Part shown: positions 10,201 through 30,700 of the stretch, piece after piece | Layout: each line of letters begins with the position of its first letter | Numbering within the stretch: position 1 is the stretch's first letter | From: Trogon surrucura | Lineage: Eukaryota; Chordata; Aves; Trogoniformes; Trogonidae | Assembly (NCBI GenBank): GCA_020746105.1 | Contig: CM036639.1 | Span: 2,433,501 to 2,497,500 of the forward strand | DNA: 64,000 nt | Reading direction: 5' to 3' | Translations under genes and position numbers: made by a program | Notes under the pieces: model-generated | What the model was told of the DNA's origin: nothing | Seen by the model: only the letters and a program-made list of their open reading frames with translations | The model's database searches: none

Positions 10201-13200
10201 CCCGGGAAATGATTTCTGTGTGCGATGGGAAAAGCCAAGAGCTACGGCAGCAACGTAACGTATCGCAAGTCCCGTTAGCTTCGATTAATTTAAACCACTG
10301 AATTCATCTTCTGTGACAATCTGCCCTTATTCTGGCTTTTTTTTTTAAAGAGTAGGCAGAGCGAAAGGATTGCTGTGATCAATGAAAATACATGCCTGAA
10401 ATGAGTAAATTAAAACCAATGCGAAACAGGGGAGTAAAATCTACTCGTTTTCTGCTAGTAACGAAAAGCTTAAATTTTCACGGACCACGAGACAACGTTC
10501 CAGGCCAAGCAGGAATTTTCCTGTGAATTACCAACTCTCAATGACTAAATACACGATTTCGAAAAGAAAGGGGCACAAACTCTCAAGTCTGGGTAAACTG
10601 TTCTGCCACACTCCCCGGTTTCCTTGGTGATGGCTGATGAATCATTCTCCATCACAAACCTCCAGCCAGGGTGGACAGTCAGATCCTTGCCGCTCCCATT
10701 TCTCAACGCGCCCGTTTCATCCTCCTGGCCCCCGGGAACTAGGTCACCGCGCAGCCAACACCAGATCCAGCCTCGCTGTTGACACACGACGCGTTTTCTT
10801 TTAGCACCCTCCAGAAACGGCTCCGTGCCAGGGAGCTGCGGGGTCCCTTCACCTGCTGAACTCCCAGCGGTTACGTAAGGAGGAGCAGAGCGGTCACCAA
10901 CCCAAAGTCTGAACACGACGCAGGATTCAAGTTTAAGTGTCAGGAGACCTTTGGGCTATTACTGATCTCTAAGGCTTCACAGAAAGCTGATACCTTCGTG
11001 CTTGGGCTGTCTTGGAAGGAATCATTTCGCAGTCTGAACTAATTTTACCTTATCATTCTTCCAAGACATCTCCAGTTGAAACAGCGGCTACGTTCTGTTC
11101 CCTGCTTGGCTTAAGCGATCAGAAACACGTCGTGAGATGAGTAAGATTCCCCAACTGCTATTTTTTTGCGTGCCCGGCTTTCTGCCTGTACGTAGTAGCT
11201 TCAATAAAACCGCAAAATGAGAGGCGACTGATTCTTATCTCTTTTATTACAAGACACGCTCTCCACTGTCTGAAAAAAAACTTTGGAGGAAATCGCATAG
11301 AAATCTAAAAAGAACCGAAAAGGGAAACGGTGACCCTGTGGTTAGGGCAGTAGTCTGGATCAGAAATAACCCTGAGCTCTGACCCCATCTGTCGCTCCCT
11401 GACGTAACGTCAGGCGGGTCTCTCCGTTCCGCATTTGCAGAACAAGGATATTTACTCATCTGACAGTAACACACTAAACTGAATGACGCGGGCTGCTCAA
11501 GCAGACACACGAGTAACCACCGCTGGAGCCCCTCCAACAGCGAGTTCTCTTCTCTAATAAACTTCCTGGTTTTATCAAAGCTTTGTCGAGGAAGTTTTCT
11601 TCCTGGTGAAGGCATGAGGTAATCCTCACCGGGTGCAGGGCTGAGAGTCTTAAGCACGGAGACGAACGCACACCAATATTTTGTCCACACGCGACGCTTC
11701 GGTCCGTCGCCCCGCGTCGGGTTGCTCGGAGAAGGCTGAACCCCGGATTTGAAAAGCAAAACTGGAAACTATTTTGTAACCCGCCGTCTCAGCCTCCCGT
11801 TTCGCAAGCTCTCAAGACGCGCCAACGCGCCGTTGCAGAATCGTTTTGCCGGCGCCGCGAACACGACATCCCATCGTCTCCAACTCCCACATCCCCCTCG
11901 AGCGCGCGGCACGAGGCACCAGCACACGGCGACGACCGAGAAGGACAAAGTTACGTTCCGCTATCAGTTGCCCCTTGATTATTGTTCTCCAGACTACGGG
12001 CAAAACAAGAGTTGAGGCAACGTGAAGATAAAATTGCAAAATTAAGACGGTAAACAGCAACGGCACTTAGCCATAACACACTCGCTTTCGTTCGGGTCAA
12101 ATAAGCAAGAAGTGTGACACAAGGAAGCTCGCTACTTTTTTTCCTCACTATTTTTTTCAGCTCGATGTTGCCGGTGGCAGGGGGCTCCCAGCAGTTTGGT
12201 TATTTGAGGTTTATGCTGCAGCTTTCGCCCGGCTTCTCTTCGTTAATTCCTTTTACTTCTTGTTAGTGTCAGTTCTCATCAAAAGCTCTAAATGCATTAA
12301 CACCAACGGGGGTGCGGGAGAAAGCCAGAAAAGTTTAGCTCCCTACATGACCATCCTTCCCCCTTTTAATACGTTACGCAACTTCTCACGCAGGAGAAAA
12401 TCATGACTGTACATTTCGGAGAAATGTGACTTTCGAATGGAGCAACAACTCATTTTCATCACCTTCCCAGGCTACTCAAGAAATTTTACTACTTAGTTAC
12501 TCGGCATACCTGCCCGGCAGGATGGACAACTGGCTTCTCTTCAGGGGTCATCATTTTAACGGCATTAAATCTTTAAACTGATTTTCATTCTTGCCCTTAA
12601 TGCCTCTTCTTGTTCTAGGAAAGCGCATTAGTTGAGCAGCGTATCAGAAAAAAATAAAAATTAAAAAAAAAATCAGTCAGTCCTCCTGCAAAGACAGAGC
12701 TACTTCCCTACTGCCCTTTAAGCCAAGACTCTGTAACTGGTCAGTCTGGCTTAAAAGGCTTCAACAATCCTTTGGGAAACCGGACTCCCAGCTCAGGAGA
12801 AGTCAGACGTGGAGTTTCTTGGAAAGAGAACCTCGACGGACCAGCAGCAGTGTTACTATAAATTTCTCCTTTCTGTAGAAACAAGATTAAAAATATCTCC
12901 GGGAACGACGCTACTGCTGCAGAGGTTGATTAAAATAAACAGCAACGACCCCGTTCAGAGTTCTCCAGGTGAAAGATAATAATTAATAGATGGTTTCAAC
13001 AGGGGACTTCCAGGCTGCTCCACGCTCTGCCCGGGCAGGGTTTGGCAGGTTTGAATTCAAACAAACGTCGTGTTTCCTTCCCGGTGGAGGAGTGTGTGTA
13101 ATTTCTTGGTTTCAGAGGTATTTCTGCGGCACAGAGCGAAGAGCCTCCGACCATGGAGAAGAGCGTAAGACCTGTAAGCGCACGCACGGATCACACGCTC

Positions 13201-14989
13201 TCATTTTCAGGCTGGAGGGACCAGTTAAGACGGAATATTTAGCAATATCATGAAATAAAAGGCCAGACTGCAAACATCTAGACCAACGGCTGCTCTCAGG
13301 GAGCCTCTTTTGACTACGGAGCTCGTGTGCCCAGGTTCTCGGTACACGGAGACGACCCACATTGCAAAATACACCCGCTCTGCACATACATGTAGGCTGT
13401 GACTCAGTAGGAAGGCAGCGATTTCCAGTATTCAAAGGCATTTCATCGGGAGATAGCTGCGGATTCCAATCTGTAAAAGCACCGACAGATCAAGGAAGCA
13501 AGAGGATTTACTTTAAAAAAAAATTAGTAATACCGGGACAGGCCAATTTTAAAAGTGGAGATAAAAAAAATATAGACACCAAAGCCCCAAAACACTAAAT
13601 CCCTCTCAAATCTTTATCCTCATTTAAAAAGGCACAGCCAACGAGACAGAACTGTCCCCCCCTAAAAAAGTTCCGATTATTTCTGAGATCAACGGGCGCC
13701 CGCTGCGACCCAGAACAAACTTTTCTGGCGTTAGAATCAATCTGAACAGGTCGAGTCAGGCAGAAATTATCTTGGCGGGTCAGAAAGCAGTAATGAAATT
13801 AACGTAATTCTCATTTCTTACGTAGATTTGTATTAGAAGCTTAAAACCTGCAAACTCATCTGGTCGCTGCCACGACAAAAATCTTTCTTAAGGACATCTG
13901 TGAGCCCTAAGGTCAACTTTTTTTCTAGTGTCTATAGGAAACACCTGCCTTTCTTTTGAGTTTCTCCTTAAAGGTGGATTTAATTCTTCTGCCACATCTC
14001 CACTGTATGAAGCAATTTATTTTTAGCACGATCAATGTGCCAAAACAGAAATATAAAACTTAATTAATGTACACTTTTCAGGGCCAGCAGGACAATACCA
14101 CTTACTAGTGCTGGATGACTTCAAAAAGCGCCTTTTGCCTGCTAGAACAGTGAAAATTACTAAATTGAGTTTAACTCCAGTTTGTAAACACCTAAATCTC
14201 CACCAAAACCCACCAAGTTTCATTCACGTGCAACAATTCCTGGGAAAATGAGTGTCCCTTCTTCCCTCCCCGCACCCTTTGACGAGAACACTCCCTGCGA
14301 ATTGACAGGAAAAAAGCACCCGAGAGGAGAAAACAGTGAAACAATCCAGAAAAGTTTTCAAGTAAAATCACTATTACAGTGTGAGGAGAGTTCCTCTGAT
14401 GGAAGCCGGCACGCGATGTGCCATGAAAGATTGCTTACATCTCCACGTCCACGGCCAAACCTGCACAGCCACACTTCTGCTTTCAGATTTGAGCTGTCAA
14501 AGAGAGAAACCGTTCCGCAGTCATCAGTTTTCTCCGTACCTTTCTTTGACTTTTGAACCCCAAGCGGGAGAGTTGCGGTGTTTATCGGTTCCGAACTGCT
14601 GAGGCCGCAGCTAACGATGTTAATTGCTGAAAAGGCAAATGGCAATTCCTAATTGCTGGTTCCCGATAAGGTTATCTGTAATTACTCAGCAGGATACGTA
14701 CTGCCCAGCCTCACTCTCCTCAACATAAAAATATCGGCCTTCAAAGAGAGGTGGTTATTGGTTCTAACAGGAACACGTGCCTCCATTCTACACTTTTCTA
14801 ACCAGGACGCAGAAGATCCCATCTGAGGTCGAACTTTACACCGGTCTTCTGCTCAGTGGTACGTATTACGCCAGCAAAAAAACCCCCCAAAACATTATGT
14901 GTGTTAAAAAAAGTAACATCATCAGGCTGTAGGGACAAGAGAGCTGAAAGAGCTTTTATAGTCACCCCTGAGAAACAAAGTTAAGAATA
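7261..14989. other. Intergenic region between PHOSPHO1 promoter and ZNF652, no gene seen
   Basis: About 7.7 kb with no spliced gene, RNA gene or full repeat that I recognise. It contains short homopolymer tracts (for example 7705-7717), a TCTGTCCC microsatellite at 8731-8768 and a motif-dense AT-rich patch near 14610-14700. ORFs are short and unrelated to known families. Confidence 0.5.
8731..8768 (+). repeat. (CTGTCTGTCCCT)n microsatellite
   Basis: About three copies of a CTGTCTGTCCCT-type unit followed by a C run. Confidence 0.7.
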
Positions 14990-15200
14990 AAGTAGTGTTT
15001 TCCATTAGGAAGAGGTTCTTCAAAAGAGGGTGGTTGGCCACTCGAAGAGGCTCCCCCGAGTGCGTTGGGGTTGAAGGAGCGTTTGGACAACGCTCTCGGT
15101 CCCATGGTTTGGGTTTAGGTTGTCCCGTGAGGAGCACGGAGTTGGACTCGATGACCCTCACTGGTGCCTTCAACTCAAGATATTCTAGATTCCATGACAT
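14990..15200 (+). mobile_element. Diverged CR1 LINE 3' fragment
   Basis: The plus strand shows the CR1 3' signature: a GAAGAGGTTCTTCAAAAGAG segment, GTTGGACTCGATGACCCTCA, and a degraded terminus ATATTCTAGATTCCATGA. The remnant is short, interrupted and old compared with the other CR1 copies in the window. Confidence 0.7.
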
Positions 15201-15580
15201 TATAATTGTAATGGGGTGCTAACAGGCTGGAAAACCCGCCATGAAAATGGGCAAACGTTTCTTTAATTCACTTCCATCACCTCTCTAGAAAACTTGTCTC
15301 CCAGGTTTAAAGACCAAAACCAACACTAAAACCAGAAACTCGATCCACCTTCTATTTACAAGTGAGAGGTTCCTTATTAGCCAGTACAAAAAAACAGCTC
15401 GTGGAGCTATACATTATGATTGGTTGTTGTCGGGTTTTGTTTTAAACACCGTCAGTCAGTAGAAACATGAAATTACAAAATAAATCATTTTAGGACCCTG
15501 AGCTCAAGTCCCAAGAGTGAAAAAGGTTTGGCATTATTCGTGTTCGCTGCGAGCTGCATTCTGTTTTATCGAATTCTTGT

Positions 15581-15756
15581 ATCATAGAATGGTCCAGGCT
15601 GGAAGGGACCTCAGAGATCATTTAATCCAATCTCCCTGTCCTGGGCAGGGACGCCTCTCAACCAGATCAGGCAACACACGGGGACCCAACGGGGATCGAA
15701 CCCACGACCTTGGTGTTATCAGCACCGCGCTCTAACCGCGTGAGCTAACCGCATCG
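15581..15756 (-). mobile_element. tRNA-Ile-derived SINE with CR1-like tail
   Basis: On the minus strand the element begins with a tRNA-like head (GGTTAGCTCACGCGG, A-box region) followed by a perfect Pol III B box GGTTCGATCCC (15692-15702). Between them is an Ile-type anticodon arm (CTGATAACACC). A unique-looking middle then leads to a CR1-like 3' end (GGTCCCTTCCAGCCTGGACC, then ATTCTATGAT). SINEs built from a tRNA-Ile head and a CR1 tail are known in passerines (TguSINE1 type); the tail here may belong to a different subfamily. Imperfect flanking repeats (ATCGAATTCT and ATCGTATTCT) may be target-site duplications. It is not a functional tRNA: the 5' half lacks a proper acceptor stem. Confidence 0.82.
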
Positions 15757-16641
15757 TTTCATCGTATTCTATCGACATACTCCGCAAGCGATAACCAAAC
15801 CCCAAAGTGTCGGCACGAGCAGAAACAGCCCTGCCCCACGGTGCGTCTCTCAGGCTCCTAAAAACCCACAACGGTACTCGACCCCGCTCCGCTGGTCATC
15901 ACGACGCAAAGAAACAGGCAACAAATCAAATATGTCACAAAAATAAGGATTTTTTTTCAGCTCAGAGGTAAACTCGGTCTGTCACTTACTTGGCTAAAAC
16001 TGAAAGTGTCACAGGGAAGCACTATCTTCTAAACTTGCACACCCTGAGCTCTTCAACAGATTGCAATTAGCTACTACGTGCTCGGGAAACACAACAGGGC
16101 AAAGACAAAACCACCCAGACGGGCAGCACCATTGAGATACGAACCAATTCCCCAGGGATCCGAGCCTAAACCCAGCGTAAAGGACTCCTTCACAAGTCCA
16201 TGATTTAAGATTTGGCTGGGAACACAGGGTGGGCAAGAGCAACTTTTGATGCCCCCCTCCAAAGTACCCGAGCTGTGCAAACAGGAGAGTCAATAATTCG
16301 GGCAGGCACGACGGCACGAAACAAGTGATCACCACACCTTGACCCAGACAGGTAAGTTAGTCTGAGACAACACGCTGAACAAGCGGCTCACACAGGGAAA
16401 GCCTTTAGTGAGGGTAAGGCACTGCTGGTGCACTGGCGGTTTAAATTTCTCCAGAAAGGATGTTGTCCTTTAAAGCGCTCACCTCAGAACGGCTTCCTGC
16501 TCATCTGCTAACTCTGTTGCACTTCCCTCCTTTGAAATACAGCGTTAAAAAAAAAAAAAATAATCAGTACAACTTTGCCTTAGGCTGTAGGATGTTTTGA
16601 AGGGGGAAAAAAAAGAGTTTAGTCCCACTCACCAGAACTAT

Positions 16642-17096
16642 TCATAGAATCATAGAATCACAGAATGTCAGGGATTGGAAGGGACCTCGAAAGATCACCA
16701 AGTCCAGTCCCCCTGCCAGAGCAGGAACGCCTCGATGATGCGACACAGGAACGTGTCCAGGCGGGTCTTGAATGTCTCCAGAGAAGGAGACTCCACAACC
16801 TCCCTGGGCAGCCTGGGCCAGGGCTCCGTCACCCTCACTGAGAAGAAGTTTCTTCTCGAGTTTAAGCGGAACCTCTTATGTTCCAGTTTCAGCCCATTAC
16901 CCCTTGTCCTATCGCTGGTTGTCACCGAGAAGAGCCTGGCTCCATCCTTGTGACACTCACCCTTGATATATTTGTAAACATTAATGAGGTCACCCCTCAG
17001 TCTCCTCTTCTCCAAACTAAAGAGCCCCAGCTCCCTCAGCCTTTCCTCACAAGGGAGATGCTCCACTCCCTTCATCATCCTATTCAAACCAAAGTT
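16642..17096 (-). mobile_element. CR1 LINE 3' fragment with ORF2 C-terminal remnant
   Basis: In the minus orientation the fragment encodes the CR1 ORF2 C-terminal signature: [18 protein letters not shown], then [18 protein letters not shown], then [18 protein letters not shown]. It ends in the ATTCTATGATTCTATGA terminus. It is 5'-truncated, as usual for CR1. It lies just beyond the likely 3' end of ZNF652 and is closely similar to the copy at 55731-56212. Confidence 0.92.
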
Positions 17097-17539
17097 GGTA
17101 TAATTTGGTTTTGCAAACCTTTTAGCGACACAAACCACTCGAACAAACACTCGAGCAAACGCTCGAACGCATCCCTTGGCGTTCCACGATGCGAACGCGT
17201 TTAGCAGAAGGGAGAAGCCGCAGCAAATCTCAGCTCTGAATTTCCTGCCTTCCATAACCCCCCTTTTCCTCTCTGTGCCAAAATATGGACTTTTTAAGAT
17301 GTTACGTTGCAACACTTTGGGGCCAGCACGTCAGCTTTCGGTGCGTTTGCTCCAGATAATGGAGAGAACCTGTGGGCATCATGTCACATCATGACAGACT
17401 GTTAAGCGGGTTAGATAGTTTAATCTTCTTCCACAGAAAGGAAGTTCATAAGTCTCAGAAGGGGAAAAAAAAATAAAATACAAGGTGCATCATTGCTATG
17501 AACAGAAAAAAAACTGTCCCAGATGTTAGAATTCTGAAT

Positions 17540-20020
17540 AGCAGCCTAATACTGTAAATTTATTGAGAAGAAAATCATTTTGCAAAACTGGAATACAATT
17601 GATTTACCAAGATTATTATTTTTTTTTTTTTCAGCATTTAAAAATCATTTAATAACAGGCCTGACCATAAAAGAGTGGCACAACAGAAACGCAGGTTGCA
17701 AATGCGACGTGGAATGCATAGAACCTCCAGGGCAGACCAGCCACAGCAAACACAACAGTCATAATCATGAGTGTAAATTCACTTTCATAATTGGCTTTTT
17801 CTTCCAGATGGTAAAGAGGGTGTATATGATTATAGAGAGAACATTTTAAAAACATCGTTTTATTTGTCAGAAATGCTGGAAGGGGTTTCAGACCAGTCAA
17901 AAGGGAGTAAGGGCCAAAATTGCCCTTTCTGGTTCCTAAAGTTTCCCGTGCTTGTTATGGAAAAGAAAACCATTAACGATTAGGTGGTGGAAAATGGTGA
18001 AAAACATCAACTAAGGAGAGCTAATAAATTCTCAACTGAGGACGTGGTGTTTCAAACCACAGTGCTCAACAGCATTAACCTTGAGGAAGTCGCGCTAGGA
18101 AGAATTTCCACCGTTTCTGCTACCTTGAAAAAGAATAATATATTTTAAAAAAAATGAATCCCATGAACCACAAACCCCCAGTTCATTACCAAGCAGAACA
18201 GTCTGACGTCTGCCTGTGAGGATCTCCGGACGTCTAGTTGGGTGGGACTGAACTGAAAAAGCAGCACAGAAGAGCAGGAATTCTGAAGGAAAAGAGGACT
18301 TACAGTACGTTGCCCTGGGCCTCTGTCTCCACTGAAGGTGGCAACAAGTTCCTAGATCGCATAATGCTGCTATATTTAGGTTTAGCTGAAGAGAAATACA
18401 AACCTGAAAGAACAACAGCTACTCCCTGCTTAAACCAGACACATTTGGCATTCCAGCCCACCAGCCCTGCGCCGACTTGTCATTTCCCCCTCGTTGCCTC
18501 CCAGGATGACGAAAGAGCGACGTGCCTACAATCCGAAGGTTCCTACCCTACAGCTGTAAAACTCAGATTTGCCCAAGTACGCCTACGAGCCCCCAGAAGC
18601 CATCCCATAGCTTTACACAAGTTATGCTTATGGGATAGAGCTTCCCACGGTACACCCAGCGCTACCTGCGTCTGCTTAACGACGCAACTGAGACACCGGT
18701 GTCTCGTTCAAACTCCTCCTCTCGCAATCGGCCAGTCAGAAACACCACATTTACGATCTCCCCTAACTCCCCTCTCCTAACAGCTCCAGGAATTCCAAAA
18801 ACACCCCCCCAAAAAAAGAGCAATCTGAAGAGCAGCATTTGATATGATCCCCAACTTAAAATCATACCATGAGAAGCCACTAAAACTGACTCTCTACATA
18901 AAGAGAGACAAGGCTGGGCTGACTTGAGATACTCAATTTCTTCTCCACTGTCAAAATTTTCATCAGCTCACGATCCCAAACTAGCGGGTCCCTGCGTGCA
19001 AGGGGCTCCCCTTTTCCAACCCCTTCTCACACCTCGCTCCAACTGAACTAAAGAAAACCTGGGGAGCAGAAATAGGGTATCTCAAGGTCCTCGTCCAAAA
19101 AGCTTAAGAGAAACTGTGAAAAGGGAAACATAAAATTAAAAAAAAAAAGGGAAAAAAAAGCCCTACTAAAATAAATTACGTAAAGTTCTGAAATCAACAT
19201 CACTTTCTGAGGCAACCTTTCCAGAGACCTCTTGGGTTCCTTTCTTCTCTGAAGCACCTTTGAAGTTGTACGGTTGTAAGAATAACTTTAACTCTAGAAG
19301 CTATATGCATCTTTTAAGAATCACATTTTGATGATTATAAAAATTTATCTATTATACAACATAGGTCCAGCTACACTGAAAAAATTACACCGCTTATTGA
19401 AATACATTTCGTTTTAGAAACAGACTACTAAATAGGTCTATACAAAAAACTCTAAAATAATTTCTGTAGTAAAATAAAGAGTGTGTTAGGAGAGCTACAC
19501 AAACAAGAAATTTTTTTGTCTTTCTTTATAATGCTCAAATATACTGTGATACGGGGCTGGCTCACTCCACAGCCGGCACCAAAAGCTGAAAAGAATCCAT
19601 TACGATACACAGTGATACAATTAATGCTCTGTATTAATCTCACAGCCTTTCCGATTAGTACAAAGAAAACCAGGCCTATCTCCTCTTTGAGGAGAAGTCC
19701 GGGATATAAAAGCAAGCATACCTCATCAGCTGATATGAAATTATAAAATTCCACAAGTCTCAGTATCTGAAATTTATAAAAGTCACCAGTAAAACGCAAG
19801 CAAAATCAGGGTTTAAGTCCTGTCGGTTCCCAAGTTCAAAATGAGCACTGCTGATCCAAACCAGCATTTCCTCGTCTGTTAACTGACTCGAGGAGAAAAA
19901 AAAAGAGAACCATCAGCGAAGAGGAGGACAAAGATCCTCACCAACCAACCCTCTGTACTTCCGTCAGGGCGTGTGTCCATGTGCATAAAAGGGGAGAAGA
20001 GCTGGCAGGAAGCAAGGACG
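17540..20020 (-). other. ZNF652: Predicted ZNF652 3'UTR
   Basis: Downstream of the ZNF652 stop there is no coding signal, and the sequence becomes AT-rich. Minus-strand AATAAA signals occur at 17859-17864 and 17559-17564 and ATTAAA at 17648-17653. The most distal is followed by U-rich sequence, so a 3'UTR of about 2.5 kb is predicted. Long 3'UTRs are typical of ZNF652, and a further extension is possible (another AATAAA at 14016-14021). Confidence 0.45.
17559..17564 (-). terminator. Candidate ZNF652 distal poly(A) signal
   Basis: AATAAA on the minus strand, followed downstream by a T8 run and other U/GU-rich stretches. A second AATAAA at 17859-17864 may be an alternative. Confidence 0.4.
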
Positions 20021-27795
<7,775 letters not shown>

Positions 27796-30700
27796 TTGGG
27801 GGGCCCTGATTCATTGAGCACCTTTAATCCCAGAAAAAACAAGTAAGCAGCTTTAAATCAGGGCGGGCTCTCAAGACCGACGCCTGTTCCATCTACACAG
27901 AACGAACACAATACGATTCTCCGCTGGTGTTTAGCACTGATGTGTAGGTCACAGAATTCTGGTACTATGGCAAGGGCAGAGCAGTAGTAATTATTCTTCC
28001 GGAGAAAGTTGCCAGTGAACCGTTGAACATTTTATCTACAAAAGACAACAGAGAAGACAAAGTCAATTAAAAAAAGAGAAGTGACCAAATCGTCAGCAAA
28101 TTCTTCAGGTTTCAGTTTGTGCAGTTGGGTGTATTATCTACGAGCTGTATCTGCTGGGGGTCAACTGTCCTACAGCACGGTCTGAAGCACAAGAGGCAGT
28201 GAGGTACAAACACAATCTGTGGGGATCAGAACTGGCACTAGACTCCCAAGATACGGAAGTCAAGGCAACCAATATTCTCCGCCTGCCTCGACGCTGGGCC
28301 GAGGTGCTGATCTGAGTTTCTCCCGGTCTCTCAGCAGCACCGACGGCCCCAAAACTCTGCTCCGCTCCCGTACGCCTCTGCAGCAAACAAGGTGCACACC
28401 TACACAGAAACACCTCCTCTCCCTCTGCATCTCCCAAAGGGAGCCCATCCTTACCGACGAGGAGGACAGGCTATACCCAACGACGTTCCATTAACGTAGA
28501 TATGCATGAAGAATTTCAATGGAGACTTTTTGCACTTGCAGCACTAAATCAGATTAAGAACACCCTGTCCCCTGTGCTTGTTTCCACCTCAGAGATCCCT
28601 CATACAGCCTCTTGATTTAAGGCACTTACTCTTTTGTCTCATTCTCCCTTCCCCCGGCTGCTTATGCCTCAATGCAGTAGCCAAACAATATTACATCTGC
28701 CCATTTAAATTTCACTTGCAGTTATCCAAGTTGGAATTTGCCCAGGACACTGTTACTTCCTCTTGCAAAAAAATGCCACGTGATCCCTAATGAATACAAC
28801 TAATCAAGCTCCCACATCTATTTTTCACCAGGACAATTACATTTTGGTAACACAGGATTGCAACATCAAGCCAAGACTTTTGGTTGCGCACATCAAATCA
28901 GACATGGGTTGGGACTGCTGACCAAACAGCACGCTCGGACCTAAACCTGTGACGAGAGGGTGCAGAGGAGGAGAATTAAAGACAGAACCTGGGACACCCC
29001 GTGACTAGAGGACAGAGAAGGGTGGTTTGAATAATAAAGCCTGAGCTGTCCCCTAACACCTTCGTGGAATGACAGGCTGGGGAAAGCGATGGACCAACAG
29101 CCAGCGTTCTGATTACCAGCTTAAAAAAGTCAATTAAATCAGGTTTTTGAACAGTTCTCCAGTATTCCCAAATGCACTCAAAGAGCATCCCTGAAGATGC
29201 CCGACAGAGCGACCTGCGGGCAGACTCCCAGCACCGCAACGGTCGACTCCCACGGCTGCACACTCGCTCCAACCTCAGCAGGGACTCGGGTCGCAGCCTC
29301 CCAGCTCCAGAGGTGAGGCAGGAAAACCAGCGCCAAGACCCAGCCAGGCCAGGAAACATTGGCTTGTGATCCCGAGTAACGACCAGGTGGAACAGCTAGT
29401 AAATACTGAAATAAACCAGCTGCGACTGCAAGCCAAGAGTAACGACCCCATACCCACGATCGCCCTTCGACAGCGGTGGTGAAATCCGGTTGAGCTTTTC
29501 CTCCAACAAAATCTAATGAATTATTCAGGAGCTCAGAAAAATCACTGTGTCACGCAGAAAATGATACCCGATTCTTTCCTCGGCATGTGAAGCATCCCTC
29601 AAGTTGCACGAGTAAATCAGGAAGGTTATCAGAATGCTGCCGCAAGACGCAAAAATTGTCACGGAAAAGGAAGCTTTACCTTCACACCCCGCCCTCCCGT
29701 TTGCGAAACGTCTGAATATTCTCTCTGCGTACCCTGCTGTCGTTCCACCTCTGCTCACTTAAGGGATATTCTGTCTAATAAACCACTTTGTATGAACACG
29801 GTACCACTTCAAATAAAAACAACAAAGGGGCTTATTCCGAGTTACCAAAGCTATTTAGTCTTAAAACCACTTCACTCTGCAGAGTCAGTAACCTACTTTC
29901 GCTTTGAATACACCGCCTGCTACCCTCCAGGGACCCACAACTTTCGAACAACATTATTTAAGAGCCAAACAGCTGGTAAAGCAAAGCCCTCCTCACACAT
30001 TTAACACCACCCACTAGATTATTCGCAGTTCTGAGAGACAGCAGCTTAAATACCGTCCAAAATACTTTAATAGAAGGGTTTTTCCCTAAAGTTTCTAATC
30101 CCTAATGTGAGAAAGTAGCATTTGGGTGTCTTTTTTTTTTTTTAAAAAAAAAAAAAAGGGTGAATCCACTTTTCTCAAAGCTGCTTAACATGTATTTCTG
30201 CCATCCTACAAAAGGGAGCAATACAGGTTCTGATTAAAATGCAAAAAGGACACGCGGTTTCAAAGCAATGTTTGAAGAAGCCTTTCTAGACATAAACCGG
30301 GGGAATCAACGGTTTTATGAGCCCAGAATGAACCTGTGAGCTGCACGCAACAATCGGCAATCAAAAATCAGGCGAGAGGTTTGAAAGGCTCGAGAAAAAA
30401 AAAGTACAAACAACTCACAGACAAACGCGTCGGTGGAGGAAGCATGTGTGTGTGGGAGCAACGCTTGGTACAATGCTTTCGCTGCTTCTGAAGAAAAACC
30501 GCATTTCTTCACGTTATCTCTGCTAAAAATAGAGCGACGTAGAGCGGAGGGCGGTAGCGCAATTACCTGCCTCGGCGTTGGCGCAGCCTCGAAATCAGCC
30601 CAGGCCAAGTGCAATATACTCCGAGGTCAACAAGCTTTAAACTACACGTCTTTGGTTTGCCAGCCTGACAGCCTGGCTATCTCGAATTTGCGTCTAACCT

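Noticed and set aside
15692..15752. Functional tRNA-Ile gene
   Set aside because: The B box is perfect, but the head lacks a matching acceptor stem and is fused to a CR1-like tail, so it is a SINE.
16695..17315. 206-codon minus-strand ORF as a host gene
   Set aside because: Its sequence is the CR1 ORF2 C-terminus; the upstream part is chance extension.
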